Positions 1-13,725 of a stretch of 64,000 bases of DNA are shown piece after piece. The translations under genes and the position numbers were made by a program. Within the stretch, counting starts at the first letter, position 1. Every line of letters starts with the position of its first letter. The notes beneath the pieces were generated by a model. The model was not told the DNA's origin. It was given only the letters and a program-made list of their open reading frames with translations, and searched no databases. The DNA is from Hyperoplus lanceolatus (lineage: Eukaryota; Chordata; Actinopteri; Uranoscopiformes; Ammodytidae), in the NCBI GenBank assembly GCA_026929865.2, contig CM049411.1, forward strand, positions 5,996,001-6,060,000, in the 5' to 3' direction.

Positions 1-220
1 CCTGTCACTTCAGGATAGGCCTTTAAAGGGCTGTTTGAGGGTTGACACTAGGTTTTAAGGTTCGGGTATGAATTACGTTTATTTTGGGTTAGTGTTAGGG
101 TTAGGCATTTAGTGTTGATGGTTATGGTTTGGGTAAGGGGCTAGGGAATGCATCATGTCAATGAATGTCCTCACAAGTATAACCGTACAGACGTGTGTGT
201 GTATGTGTGTGTGAACAGAA
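1..220 (+). repeat. Dispersed fish repeat (GTCCTCACAAGTATA type), plus copy
   Basis: GTTAGGGTTAGGCATTTAGT, GGGCTAGGGAATGCAT and TGTCCTCACAAGTATA, followed by TG-rich sequence. The inverse occurs at 13500-13725. Confidence 0.65.
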
Positions 221-1012
221 TTGTGTGCTGCCTATTATAATTCCACTTGAACAGACATACTCTGCACCACTATCACTATCTACTCCGTCTCCACTTTGTG
301 ACATTCACACATTTCCTCAGAGATTAGACGTTTGTTTGAAAGAAGCAAATCTCCGGAGGACAGTGAGATGGGGACGTGTGTGAAATTGAAAGTCTGTAGA
401 AAATGAAGAAAGGCTGACTGGAGCGGAACTGGGTATCGCTTAGAATAATTGAATACTGGTGCTGATATGAATGAAGAGTTTTGGTAGCGATATTTTATTG
501 AAATACCAACTTTTTAAAAAAAAAATTACATTTATCTACATTATATAGCCTATTATCCAAAAATCACACATACGACAATGATGAATAATACATTTCCAGG
601 ATATCAAGTGGGAGATTAATAAGAGCCTCTATGTTAATAAAATATGATTCATAAAATTGTCAAATTATCCTTATTGAAGCCGAGCTTTCAGTGGTTACAG
701 CTTGTTATACTCGTTGCTAAAGATACATTCCCCTCGGTATCAACAGAAATATTGCTGCCATGAGTCAGATAAGATTGGCCTTCTACATTCTCTGTAATCC
801 TGGAAAGACTATTTAACTCCATTCTTCATTAGCCTCCCAAAGCAGACAGGCATATACACAGTAGTTTAGGTCATGATGAATCTGGCAGGCAATAATGTTC
901 ACTCATCTGGACCGCGGCCGAACGAGCGACACTGGGACACTGATTTCTGCCTTCAGACATTTATATTGACTCTGTCGCTTAATGTGATTTACTTTTTTTT
1001 CTTCTGTTTTCA
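221..1012. other. Unassigned AT-rich sequence
   Basis: No gene, no repeat end recognised. Confidence 0.5.
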
Positions 1013-1166
1013 TCATCATCATCATCATCATCATCATCTTCAACCGCTTATCCGAAATCGGGTCGCGGGGGCAGCAGCTTGAGCAGGGAACCCCAAACTT
1101 CTCTTTCCCGGGCCACTTCAACCAGCTCTGACTGGGGGATCCCAAGGCGTTCCCAGGCCAGCGTTC
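1013..1166 (-). mobile_element. LINE ORF2 C-terminal fragment with (ATG)n tail
   Basis: The minus strand reads an open C-terminus (LAWERLGIPQSELVEVAR, then LLPPRPDFG and TAA), followed by a (GAT/ATG)n tail at 1013-1036. This is the 3' end of an abundant fish LINE, possibly RTE/Rex3-type. 5' truncated. Confidence 0.75.
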
Positions 1167-2944
1167 TTCTGTTTTTACATAGTTTAAGAATCGGGAAAGA
1201 TTCTCTGGCTGTTATCATTTAGCAACAATTGATTTATTGACGAGCAGCAATATTTGTTAAACACACAGGTCAGTTAACTCGACACAAGTAATGCTAATGC
1301 ATATGAAAATGCCCTTTGCCCTTTGTGACTCTGATGAGCAGAAAATGTGTTTTATGCAATGTGTAAAAAATGTAAGATTCTGAGTTATTGGCGCTTGTAC
1401 CCAGTCAATTTCAAAAGTGAATTCATCAAAACAATGTTAAACATTAACAAGTTCCATCCTACTTGCTTCATATAATTGTAAAATATTTTTCAGTGTTGGG
1501 TAATTGCTTGACGTCCATTTTTGGCTATGGCACTTATTATTTAGCAAAAATATTACTTATTGAAGACTTGAGCAGCTCCTGTACCTGCTGTACACATACA
1601 GGTCAGTTTACATAAGGAATACTTCGGCAAAGGAAAAAGAAGGCTTTTGGGACTCTGTAGGTGCAGAACATAAGTTATATGCACTGTAGAGAATGTAGAT
1701 TGCAGTGTTTTTGGATCTTGATGCATGCTAGGTTCTAAAAGTAAGGATATCTGTCTTAATTTTGCCCATTCACCGTTTAATCTCTCGAAAAGCCCTGAAT
1801 TAAATAGCATTGTGGCGCCATATCACTGGGGTATCCATTTAATCAACAGATAATAACCAGGAGATAATGAGAGCTAATGAAAATATTTTTTAGTCAAAGC
1901 CGTTCTTGAGGGATAGCTGGTTCTCCAGGATATTTCTTCATCGTTCCGTCCTCCTCTCTCTCTCTTTCAACAAATGTATTCCCTTGTAACTTATGTGTGT
2001 GTGTGTTTTTGTACTACTATACAAAAAAGGAAAAGAAAACATGTAGTAGTAACTGAACAAATAAAATAAAAATACATGTAGTAGGAAATTTATAACTATG
2101 TTGTAGGTACTGTAATGCATAACAATCTAGTAGTTACCAAAAACAATTAAAAAAAAATCACATAATGTAGTAGTGTTTGTGTACCTTATTGTAAAGTGTA
2201 GCCAGGTATTCTAGCTCCTTCCTTAACATTGTATCCATATTTAATGGGAGTCTCTGCCGGCTTTGTTGAGTCTCCTTTTTTTTCCCCTACGGAACTAAAA
2301 CTCAAGCTAGGCTAAGAACACCCTTCAAGTCTTTGCTACATGTTTTTCAAGATTTTTTCTTTCAAAGGTTTTTTTTTAATTAAATGCCAATTGCAAAGGA
2401 ATTCCAGCACAATGGGTACAAATTTTTTCCCCTTTTTTTCCCCGAACACATCCCACCCTCACACCCAATTTTTCAAGATTTTTTAAGAATACTATTTTTA
2501 TAAATTTGCTGTTTTTTGATCATAGTTTGAAAATGTTCCATATTTGGAGGTGTGAAATATGTATATGCAGCCAGCGGGCGTCTGCTTCCAAGGTACACCT
2601 TCATTGAATCATTCTGACCTTTACAGGAGCAACTGTATGAAATGAAATATTTTTAATACAGTGTGTTCAATGTTCAAGTCCAACAGAAATTAAACATCAT
2701 GCTTTTTTTGAAGCGTTGTCTCACTAACTCGATAACGGAGTATATCTATGAAATGAAGTAACTTTTTACAAGATTATAATATAAAAGGCAAACCGTCTTC
2801 TCTTGTATATCTAATATGAACTCTGCATTAGTTAAGGGCAGTTAATTTTCTGCAGGAAATTAATTATTCCACGGTGTTAAAGTGTCTTAAGATGCACCGT
2901 TGAGATACGGTCCAGAATGACCAAATGTATTGCTCATACATATT
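1167..2944. other. Unassigned AT-rich sequence
   Basis: No coding signal; homopolymer A and T runs only. Confidence 0.5.
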
Positions 2945-4670
2945 ACATGCTTAATAAATATAAAAAAAACATATTGTAATAATTGTAAAACATCGTTACC
3001 AACAAATATTGATGGTGTCAGCGGCTCAGAGAAAATTACTCAGTTGTGGCAGAAACATTTTTATGATCTCCTCAACTGTGTTAAAAGTAACTCTTTCACA
3101 GCGAGTAACATTGATAGCAATGAAGACGTGATGGTTTTCCCTCAAGAGATATATGATGCTATTATAATGCTAAAAGATAATAAGGCTTGTGGTATGGATA
3201 AGATATCTGCAGAGCACTTAAAACATGCAAGTAGAAAACTATGCCCCTTAATTGCTATTTGTTTCACTGGGTTCTTAACCCATGGTATTCTACCTGATTC
3301 TATTTTATCTGTCACATTAGTGCCCATCATTAAAGACAAAGCTGGAAAAATTAACAGCTCGGATAACTACCGCCTATAGCTCTGGCCAGTGTTTTATCCA
3401 AGGTCTTGGAGAGGATTATACTGAATAGGTTGGAGCATTTTCTATTGACCTCTGACAACCAGTTCGGCTTTAAACCTAAACATGGCACAGATATGTGTAT
3501 TTTTGCCTTAAATGAGGTACTTGATGTGTATAACAGGCAAAATTCCACAATTTTTATGTGTTTTATTGATGCTTCAAAGCCTTTGATCGTGTGAATCATG
3601 AGAAGCTATTCCTCAAACTGTACAACCGAGGTGTTCCCAAATATTTAGTTAGAATCTTGGCTTTTTGGTATGCTCATCAGTCTATGTATGTGAAATGGGG
3701 TAACTCTATGTCTGCCCCATTCAATGTAAGTAACGGAGTTAGGCAGGGAAGCATTTTATCTCCTTTCTTTTTAATATTTATTTGGATGATCTTTCAAAGC
3801 TGCTAAATAACTGTGGAACAGGCTGTGTGATCGGAACACCATGATCAACCACCTGATGTACGCAGATGATCTGGTGATTCTTTGTCCATACAGTGCTGGC
3901 CTCCAACAGCTGCTAAGGGTCTGCTCCCAATATGGTGCAGACTTTGATATTAAGTACAACTCCAAAAAGAGCAATATCATGATCGCTAGAAGCAGGGAGG
4001 ACAATAAACTGTTGGTTCCTGATTTTCTTCTGTCCGGTGCTGTCCTTAAAGTATGTGAGGAGGTCAAATACTTAGGGCACTTTATAACTGCTGACCTGTC
4101 TGACGACAGGGACATCCAGACAGTACTGTATGATGTATGCACAAGCTAATATGTTGAAGCGCAAGTTTAGTATGTGTTCATTGTCTGTGAAGACCACTCT
4201 TTTTAAAGCTTTTTGCACCCCAATGTATACTGCCCACTTGTGGCGACGCTATAAGAAAAGCAGTATGCAGAAACTCAATGTAGCATATAATGATGGCATG
4301 AGGCTGCTGCTTCATATGCCACGTTGGAGCAGTGCAAGCCAAATGTTTGTCAGTGTTAATGTGCCCACCTGTCCTGCTGTGCTCAGGAATCTTATGTACA
4401 GATGTATATGTAGACTATCGGAGTCATGTAATGGCATAATCACAACTCTAGTGAACCCTACAATGAGTGCGGTTAGGTTCACTTCCACATTATGGAACCA
4501 TTGGCGCTTTAGCCTATATGCTAATATCTGAACACTCTTTGTGTAGTGTGGAACTGACAACTGGAGTCTTTTCTAGTCTTTTTTATTGTTGTTTGTCTTT
4601 TTACTGTTTTTGTATTGTATTATGGACCGTTTTTCTCTGTGTCTGGAATAAATTAAATCATATTGCATAA
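2945..4670 (+). pseudogene. Non-LTR retrotransposon reverse transcriptase (LINE), 5' truncated and frameshifted
   Basis: Segments in successive frames read as one reverse transcriptase: LKDNKACGMDKISAEHLKHA (RT finger), LERIILNRLEHFLLTSDNQF, FIDASK (catalytic Asp), GVRQGSILSP, then LMYADDLVIL (YADD catalytic motif), and a C-terminal part with LWRRYKKSSMQKLNVAYND. Frame changes are visible near 3375 (one base lost in the NYRP motif), 3575 (one base lost in SKAFD), 3772, 3837 and 4125 (two bases lost). The 5' end with endonuclease is absent; the 3' end is an AT-rich tail ending in ataaattaaatc near 4670. The clade was not assigned. Dead copy. Confidence 0.93.
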
Positions 4671-6155
4671 TGTAAGTTATTAGGTACATCAATTGGACAA
4701 TAAAACCATTATAAAAGCATAACCTTAAACAAAAAACTAACTCCTCTTGACGGAAATACAAACATAATTAACGATGTGCTAAATCAAACCATATTTTTCT
4801 AAAAATAGAAAAGAAGTTTTTCATAATCAACACCCCCAGAGGGTTTACATCAAGGTCAGAATGAGAAGAAAGTAGCTGTTGAGAATTGTGGGGGAAAAGG
4901 CTTGGGTAAGTGCCAACTGTATCTTCATATGAATTCAGAGTGGAGTTCTTTGATGGAGTTTTGCATTTTTTAAACCTGTCCTCAATCAGAAGGCTTCTGA
5001 ATCCATCCCACGGGCTTCTGCTGCTGTATAAAATATTCGCTCAGAAGAGTTAGCCTGTCAACTGAGTTTCACAAAAGAAATGTATTTTTGAAGTTAAAGA
5101 GGCAAAGGGCAGGCAGGCGTATAGGTGGGTTAGCAGTGTGTACATGCCCGCACACAATAATGGCTCAATACGCTTTGCTTTACTCCTATCAGTGCGTGTA
5201 AATTCATTTATTCCTGCTTGAAAAAAAAAACACTTGTTTGGTTGACCTTTTGACATTGCACTCAAAGATAACGAGCGAGTAAAAATATGAGACTCATACT
5301 ATTTTTCCCTGCTTCAATGTGTCCTTTCAAAATAGTGCAATTTGGTGCCCACCATGGACCTGTTATAAAATGTGCCGACAAACACTGGTAATTACGCGCT
5401 CCGTGTGTGTGCACCCGCTTTGGTGTGTAGCAACATTATGAGCTGGATACTATCAAACACACACACGCACTTTCTTTTTATTTTTTTATTAAGTGATGCG
5501 GTACATAACGAAACAGTGAGAGACATTACAAAATCATTGTTTGTGGGACAAGACTACATGAACACATTTTGGATAGGACAAGCTAGCAGAGACAAGACAA
5601 CAACAAAAACAAATGAAAACCAAAAAATATATAACACACACGCCCACTTTCTGTTGTCTCCCGGTCTGAGCGGAGCATAAACGGTAGACTACATACAGCG
5701 AGGAAGAGGAAGGGGAGGAGTCATTATTTGTCGGGAGTGCTATACTAGTTGTCTACATGCGGTTAGCAAGACTAGTTTTGTTGAAATCAGCTAAAGTGAA
5801 TATTTTGATTCAAAATAAAGCTTATAGGTTACAATGGTATTGGCCTTCAAAGACCATGGGCCCCCAAGTGGCGAAGCCCTTGAAAACCGTTCCCACTTTC
5901 TCCCCCCACATAGGCTGGGCTCTGGCTGTGTATGAAAATATAAAGTATATGGAAACACACTCACACCTACCTACGTGCACAGTCAGTCTATGGCGCGCTC
6001 CCTCCCTATTACCTAGATTATTGCATTTCTCATTCCCTTTGTGCCTGCTGTCCTCATGTGTCTCTGTGTGGCCGTTTCCCTCCAGCTGTTGCTTTGATAT
6101 TAACTTCATGAAAAATCTGAGTGAACATCACAGACGTCAGTAATCTGCTCCATAG

Positions 6156-6158
<3 letters not shown>
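4671..6158. other. Unassigned sequence
   Basis: Nothing recognised; the short ORFs have no protein-like composition. Confidence 0.5.
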
Positions 6159-6213
<55 letters not shown>

Positions 6214-6298
6214 CCTCTCTCCCTGTCTCTCTCTCTCTCCCTCTCTCTCTCCCCCTCTCTCTCTCTGTCTCTCTCTCTGTCTCCTCTCTCTCTCTCAT
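6159..6298. repeat. (CT)n tract
   Basis: Long CT run with sparse interruptions; its apparent ORFs are artefacts. Confidence 0.95.
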
Positions 6299-6729
6299 CT
6301 TCTTTAAGTCTTTTAATCCTCCCACTCTCTCAAACAGAATACAAGAAATGTTCAGTCTTAGCTCATTTTTTTTCGCCTGTATTTTTTATAACCTGGAGCA
6401 ACTTGGGTGAAAGGATTTAATGTTGCTTTTCTCATAATTTTTTTACTATGGACGTCTGACTGTGAAGCTCTGATGAGGTTTTCCTCAAGGGGGTGACCTG
6501 ATACTAAGGTTCCATGTTTTATATCCTCCTCTCACCTATGGTGTTCTGGTAAAAATTTAAAAATAAAATAATAATTCTAAAGAAAAAAATATTAATCTCT
6601 TCAAGAACTAAATCCTTCGAACATCACAATACCCATTGTTAACTAGTGATGGAGAAAGATCCTAAACTGACCTTGGAAAATCTGCATTAGATAGAAATGT
6701 TTTCTGAAATTATTTCATCATAAATCAGC

Positions 6730-6995
6730 CCAATCCATTGTGTTGTATAGATTTAATTCTAATTTGGTGAAATGTATGCATTTTGCCCATCAATCTAGAG
6801 TCAGAAATCCATTATGACAAAGTGAAAACATGTGTTTAGGTTTCTGTTCAAATTTGATACTAATTGTAGAACTGAAATCTCACTTACAGTACATAGGTAC
6901 ATAGGCCGTGGCACTCCAGTCCAAATTGTGTCCTTTTTGTCTAATGTGCCTAATTTGTTACTTTATTAGAGTCCACCTGTGGGGAATTGATTGTG
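6730..6995 (+). mobile_element. Tc1-type element remnant
   Basis: Contains TGACAAAGTGAAAACATGTG, GAACTGAAATCTCAC and GAGTCCACCTGTGG in the order found in inverted repeats of common fish Tc1-like elements. No ends were found. Confidence 0.4.
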
Positions 6996-7658
6996 TTTTC
7001 AATACATATTTAAAATGTCATAGTTCAACGTTTCATCACCTGACCCAACTGTTTTATGTTGCATTGCTGCCTTACATAGTTTTTAAGTGCTTTACCAATA
7101 TCAGTCTTATTGTGTAATGAGTCGGTGTGTCCGGCCATCACCAGTCACTAAACTGGATGCAGAGATATTATGTAGAAGTGGTGCAGTGACTATCAGCTTC
7201 TACAAATCCTGTTGCCACGCCGATAACGTTTGTTTTTATAACCATTTAGAGTGAGGTGATGTAATCAATTTTTGTGATTGAATTGTTTATACAAAAAATG
7301 TTTGTTGATCTAGTGTGTTTTGGTGAGTCATCCTGTGTTGGATCAAGAGCTATTTATTGAAAGCTAAATGCTATAAGCCTCAACTCAACCGATACAGGCA
7401 CTAATATGATTGTTTACCGATACGAAACCCCCTCCATGGCCAAGATGCTCTTCTCAGATGTGTCGAATTATTGACGTTTTGTATTGATTTCCGGGTGCAG
7501 CTACTTTCAATTTTGAACGGTAAATGTGATAATGAATGGGACGCCTAACACCTCATTATGGTATCGAACCCGAGTTTAGAGTCTGTTGAAGGAGAGATGA
7601 TAAAGCCCAATCCATGCACTGTTGTTCACTGTGTAAGCTGAAGCAAATATAGAGAGTG

Positions 7659-7661
7659 TGT

Positions 7662-7699
<38 letters not shown>

Positions 7700-7748
7700 A
7701 GAGAGAGAGTGTTTGTGTGTGTGATTCAGTGTGTGTTTGTGTCAGTGT
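7659..7748. repeat. (TG)n tract
   Basis: Interrupted TG run with a short GA segment. Confidence 0.9.
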
Positions 7749-8329
7749 AGAACCACAAATCATTGTCATTGATTTTGGTCTTTGTCTGCTTTTTGTGTCC
7801 AATTTAGTGAAATCCATTGAACTTGATGAATGCATGAGGACTACTGAATATATATTAATGGAGCTCCTATCGATTACATGAAGTGTCTAGGGAAAAATAC
7901 GCTCAGGGTTTAAATGAAGAAAGTTTTAAATGCTCAGTGACTGCACTGAAAATTAACCACCGTGAAGACACTGTAAACCCATTACCACAGTTTGTTGATT
8001 GAGCAGCTGAGAATAAAAGCAAATCCCAGGAAAAAAATCTAGCTGTCGGTTGATACTGAACTTAATATTGCATTGAAAATTCAAATTTTTTGGGATAAAT
8101 TAAAAATAAGTTATGGTAAATGCACCATTCATATTACATGTTGAAAACAGTAAATAAATAGTGAATAAAATTATACATTCATTTACTGTAGTTTATCAGA
8201 AAAGTCCCATGGTGCAATGCATGTTACACTTTCATACTGTAAAACATTTTTTAATTAGACTATGTTCTGCTTGAACCATTTGATCTGAAAGTTTTAATAG
8301 TGTTGTCTCTTTGTCATCTTGTTGTATAT

Positions 8330-8445
8330 TTGCAATGTGTTTGTGTGCGTATTGTTATTTTACTCGACATCATTGTAAATGAGGGTCACCTCTCAATTGA
8401 TCTTTCGAGGATAAATAAAGGACAAATTAAAATGAAAAGTATTTT
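8330..8445 (+). mobile_element. Retroelement 3' tail, copy 1
   Basis: CTCGACATCATTGTAAATGA, then GGGTCACC and TCGAGGATAAATAAAG. The same tail occurs at 20815-20952, so it is a dispersed LINE or SINE terminus. Confidence 0.65.
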
Positions 8446-8631
8446 ACTGGGCATTTTACAGTAATTAAATAGTGTTCACAGCAAGGGCTAACAGTGTCCA
8501 GTGTAATCATAAACTGTTATGTAAGACTTTATTAAGACTGATCAGCTTTTTGTCTTCTTGAGCTGCTTGCAATGGCAAAATTGACAGAAGAACCACATGT
8601 AAAAAATGTATAGGTATGTATCTTTGAAGCT

Positions 8632-8638
8632 CACGCAC

Positions 8639-8710
<72 letters not shown>

Positions 8711-8720
8711 ACACACACAC
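8632..8720. repeat. (CA)n tract
   Basis: Long CA run with a few CG interruptions. Confidence 0.95.
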
Positions 8721-8803
8721 AGACCGCTGAAGTTCTTCTATGGCAGCTTTCATCTCTTTGCATCTACAAGCTTTTGGTTCTACTCCTACTCCTGAGTCTA
8801 TGT

Positions 8804-8911
<108 letters not shown>

Positions 8912-9242
8912 GCCGACAGACAGCATTTGATATAAGAATCTCCTGTGATATATGAAGGCTGGTGTAGGTGCACGGCTCAGATTGAAAGAGTGTGTGTTGT
9001 TTGGAGGGGGAAGGAACAAAAGCCCAGAAGACCTGCTGAATTTTTTAACACTTCAATGTATTGCACTCAAAAAGAAAAATAAATGGGTAAAAACTACAGA
9101 CAAACTAGGGTGAGGGGGAGGTGTACAAATAAGAGTTGTGATACAATTTTGTATAATTTCAATTCATCGTTCTCACCTTGCTTACAAGGTATCAGATAAA
9201 CATTGTCCATCCATGTAACATCTACTTCTCATTTATTATGTG

Positions 9243-9597
9243 TTAAAGCTACAGGGCCTAACTTTTTCATTTTAGTGAATGTTGGTTATATTTAAGCCAC
9301 TGCCAAACCAGTTGACACACAGTTGATTAAGTTCCACAAAACTCTCTCTGTATTTCTCAGTATGGCAGCGTTTACAAACTAGTGTTGCTCCCCCCGACAC
9401 TGTCGCAGGAGCTCAGGAAAATCCCAAGAAATGTTTCAGTTGTTGATTCTACTGCTAATAAAAAATGTGGCTTCCAGCAGAAGGAATAAACTCATGCGCT
9501 ATCACCGAAGGCTTACCACATGTGGATGCACCGACAGTGTTGTTATTACTCTGAATTCCTCATGGGGGTCAACAGAATTTACCCACTATATCTTTAA
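9243..9597. mobile_element. MITE family A, copy 1
   Basis: Ends TTAAAGCTACAGGGCCTAAC and CCCACTATATCTTTAA, inverted. The interior shares GAAATGTTTCAGTTGTTGAT and GATGCACCGACAGTGTTGTT with the other A copies. Confidence 0.75.
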
Positions 9598-10176
9598 TAT
9601 TAAGCACAATATCCAGGAACTAATTGTGGAATCTGTGTACCATACAGTACTGTAGATGTTTTACATTCACTGGATGTTCCTGCATCAACTGCGGAAGGAC
9701 TTGAGCCATTTTCTCTGTTCTTCTTCTGGTTCTCATTATTGCTGTTTCACACCTGGAAATCTAGTGAAATAAATATATAATTAGAAATCATTGTAGAATA
9801 CCGATAGAAGCATGAGTCAATTACCGAACACTTAACCCTCTATACCCACTCATCAGTCACTGAAATGGAAGACGGTACAGAGTGATTAAAAGGTTAATTG
9901 GGTTCAGGTAAATCTTCTTGTCACGCCGATGTCTTCACTGACACCTGATTCTAGAACACCTGTAGTGTGTATATTAGGGCTTACCCTCATGTGTATTGTA
10001 TTAATTTGCACCAGAATGATACCACAGTATGTAAACCCAGAGGACCTCATGTCGTGTGGTGCACTATGGCACAGTGTCAACGCCACATTTAGTTTTACAC
10101 TGTAACAGTACATATAATTTACGTAAGGATTACTCAAATATACCTCATGCATCCTCGGGTGTATTTTCCACATTTT

Positions 10177-10325
10177 CAAGGTGGAGTCAGTGATTCTGGA
10201 GAAAGAGTGTTGTCAGAATCACTTTTTGGTCAAAATCAGTGAACATCTCCTCACGATTAGCTACCTGTCCGTATTTTGTGTGTGCTGAAAAATAGCTTGT
10301 GTTAACCCCAGGAACTGTATTTTTT
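10177..10325. mobile_element. MITE family C, copy 1
   Basis: AAGGTGGAGTCAGTGATTCT then AATCAGTGAACATCTCCTCA and a GTGTGCTGAAAAAT stretch, adjacent to MITE-B copy 1. Confidence 0.65.
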
Positions 10326-10371
10326 CATGTTGAAGTTTAAGCACACACACAAACACACATTATAATATTTC

Positions 10372-10588
10372 TGAAACAGTAACATTTTTCCTCTGATGAT
10401 CATAAATGACATGTAATAGCAAATAAGACCATCAGCGCAAAGATTGCTATTTTTATATAGTTTTTCTTAATGCCTTTGTCATGGGTATGCTCACTCAGGA
10501 ACAACAGCTGGTGTACAAAACTATCTGCTATTGTCCAAAGGGGGTGCCAGAATTAACACAAACAGAAAGTTCCACGGAGGACCTTTAA
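10372..10588. mobile_element. MITE family B, copy 1
   Basis: Contains TTTCTGAAACAGTAACATTT, TATAGTTTTTCTTAATGCCT and ends GAGGACCTTTAA. The left end is lost next to a MITE-C copy. Confidence 0.75.
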
Positions 10589-11339
10589 TACCAGGTATTA
10601 TTTCCTCACCACCACCTGCACAAACAGCATGTGCGCTGAAAAACAGAGAATGTAAAAATTAATATATTTCAATATACCCTGCCTTTCTAAGAAGATTAAT
10701 AAATAAATAAAAAGGTCGATAACATTGATAGGCTACCACTGATTTACAAAGGAAAAAGATTATATGATGTTGCATGTGTGTGTCCCTCAAGCTTATCATT
10801 GAACTGCATGCGTTTTTTTGTCATTTCTAGTGGTCTCAGCGTCTTGAAAAAATCCCCTTTTCTCAAATGGATTCCTGATTAAAGTGGTGCCTTGTATATT
10901 AGATATCTACTTTGCATTTTACCTGTCTGTCAATCGCCCCATCTTTGATTAATCTATTCAGACATGTGGTACTTCAGTGATTTCTCACATTTTTTCCCTC
11001 CTACCATATAAGAGAAGTAGTTCTGCAGTATAGTATTCAAGCCAGTGTGTCATATGTGCAATTTTCTCTCACTGCATGATCGAGATAGGGAAATGAAATT
11101 GGGATGGTATAGTGTGCAAAATCAGGGATTTCGGAGATAGCTAGTAATACGCAAGTCAATTTCAGCTCAGAAATGATGGCTCAGACCTTCACAGTTCACA
11201 CACAACATCAAAATACATTTAAGAACAAGTCAAAATTATTCAGTACTGAAATGAATGCACTTTCACCAAGGGACTAATATATGTCATTATATAAGTGGAA
11301 AGATGCCAAATCATACAGGTGGCAGCTGGGAAAATGAAA

Positions 11340-11500
11340 TTTAGGAAATTATGTGTGTGCGTGTGTGTGTGGGTGGGTGTGTGAGTGTGTGTACTTGTAC
11401 AGGCATCTTTTTGAGGACCAATTCAAGCTTTTAACCATTGGAGTGAGGACATTTTTGGAAAGTGAGAACATTTGTGTGTGTGTGTCGATGGTGTCTTTTT
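11340..11500 (+). repeat. Related GTGAGGAC repeat
   Basis: TG-rich head, CATCTTTTTGAGGACCAATT, GAGTGAGGACATTTTTGG. Resembles the other half of the repeat at 1-220. Confidence 0.5.
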
Positions 11501-12589
11501 TTCTGTTTGCAATCCCAACACTTAAATTTCAATCTTCCGTGCCTCAAGAAAAAAAGATGGATGACAAATATATGGGGAAGGCACTGGTAGGGAAGCAAAT
11601 ACATTTCAGTACTGTATAAATAAAAACAAGACTTTGAATTTGAATGATTTTAACCGAAACACACTGAGGAGCTTGTATAGATTAATGGCTTTATATGAAT
11701 GTCTATGCAGGATTTATGTGATTATAACATTTGTGTTTGTGTTTACTTTCAAGGTATATATTGACTGGAGGGCGATTCATATTTGAATTTTCGATCTTGT
11801 AGATGTCATAATCTGTCCTTTTATAACTCAGAAAGCTGTGTGTGTATTTATTTATTTATTTATTATTCTTCCGGACAATTACACACAATACACAATTTTC
11901 TCTTTGCATATTCATACATATTACTTTGTGTTATCGTCCGAAGGCTAGCAGGAAATGCCAAAGGTTATCAGGCCCCCCCCACTGCCATAAGATTCAGATA
12001 CACAGCTACTGATACAGTTAAAACAGTTTCTTTCTTTCTTTTTAAGAAGGTGCATTCCAATACACAGACAATTTTAGGTCTCCTTATTCATTGCCAGTGT
12101 GCAACAGACATGCTTTCCATTTTCCTCTCTGCCTGTGACAATGCAGATAGTGATATGGCCTTGTCCATTTCTTCTCTGGTAGTCTAAACACATCTGCAAA
12201 AGTATTCAAAACAGTCAGTCTGTCTGCTGACCTCGGCTGCAGGCCCATAACATGCAGTGTATTTACAATTTTTTCAGTCAGTGAATGAGTATTATTAAGT
12301 AAATCAATGTTTGTATCCCCACAGATAAATATCTTCTTTTGCTTTGCCTTTGAAAGTAATTAGAGATATAAAGCATTGAGCTCATAGTCTCTGACTCCAA
12401 TCGATTCATAACAAACTCCTGTTTAGAACGCTGCTGGGTTCAGATTTTAATTTGTGCGAAAGCCACATTTAATCTCTCCACAGGTGGTTAGGAATACATT
12501 AGAGGTGGTTTATTGACATCAGAGAAAGGCAAGCCCCAGGCTAGAGACAACATTAGTACAAATATAGTTATTTCATTGTATAATCACTT

Positions 12590-13043
12590 GAAAATAAATC
12601 TTGTTTCTTTTATTAGATTGGAATGAGCCTTTCATATGTACTTAGCAGCAGGGCACCCTACATGGATTCCGCTATGTTGCACCGCCATGTTTTTTACAAT
12701 AGTACAGTACGGCCTTACATGCTTTTACATATAGTGGGCGTCCTGGGGAAATGCACCTGTTGGAAGACCAAGAAGAAGAAGTACAAAAGAATATATAACT
12801 AAATACTTAATCTTCACCTCATCACTTGATGTTGTGGAAAGACTTGAGGCAGTGGCGGATGATGCCATCTTTAGTAACTATAGCTTCTTGTCCTTGAAGG
12901 CCACTGTAGCTTCTGTAAATTCTGAGAATGGGAGCTTAGCAGCTGCCGTTTTCAGAATCTAGATCGCAAGCAAGGGCTGCAATCTAGATTTTTCACCACT
13001 AGATGCCGCTAAATACTCCAACACTACACACTGCACCTTTAAA
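12590..13043. mobile_element. MITE family D, copy 1 (inverted)
   Basis: Holds GCTATGTTGCACCGCCATGT, GGATGATGCCATCTTTAGTA, CACTAGATGCCGCTAAATAC and the end CACTGCACCTTTAA. The left boundary is approximate. Confidence 0.7.
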
Positions 13044-13206
13044 GCGTATGAATTGATCCCACATGTACTATTTGGTTGACAAAACAGAGAGCTAGGTATT
13101 CAAGCTTGAAAAGGAAGTAAATGCGGACACATCTGTAAATGTTATACAATGTTTATATAATCTAATTTTATGGAAATTTATAGCGACTTAATTTCCTTTA
13201 AATTAA

Positions 13207-13253
13207 GTCATAATACTTTAACACACATTTAATGTGTGTTAAAGTGTTATGGC
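13207..13253. repeat. Near-perfect palindrome, 23-bp arms
   Basis: GTCATAATACTTTAACACAC and its inverse meet with a one-base loop at 13230; two mismatches. Could extrude as a cruciform or be a hairpin left by a MITE. Confidence 0.7.
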
Positions 13254-13499
13254 TTTGAATTAAATGTCAACCAAAACCTCTGATTGATAACAGTCTCTAT
13301 CTCATATGTGGAAATTTAACATATTTCCTCACAGTATACGTCTCTCTTATGAGTAACAGCTTCACCGTTCAGCCTGGCACATGCGTTCTGTTTGAGCACA
13401 TGTATTATTTACACATGTGGCTCTGTTGCATTGTTAGAATTTATCCCATGGGCATATATAGTGATATGGGCTGACTGTAATAAGTCGAGCTTTGAAATT

Positions 13500-13520
13500 A
13501 ATCTTTACTCAGACACGCCC

Positions 13521-13562
<42 letters not shown>

Positions 13563-13725
13563 AGCAGGCACACACTCACAAGCAAGCATGCACACACAAA
13601 CACACACACGTCTGTATGGCTATACTTGTGAGGACATTCCCCAACCCTAACCATCAGAACTAAATGCCTAACCCCAACACTAACACTAAACCTAAACTTT
13701 ATTCATATCAAGCAATAACCCTTGA
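13500..13725 (-). repeat. Same dispersed repeat, minus copy, with (CA)n
   Basis: (CA)n at 13522-13560, then TATACTTGTGAGGACATTCC and AACTAAATGCCTAACCCCAA, the reverse of 1-220. Confidence 0.65.

Noticed and set aside
60-160. GGTTAG/GTTAGGG words suggesting interstitial telomeric repeat
   Set aside because: They are irregular and belong to a dispersed fish repeat whose inverse occurs at 13620-13710.
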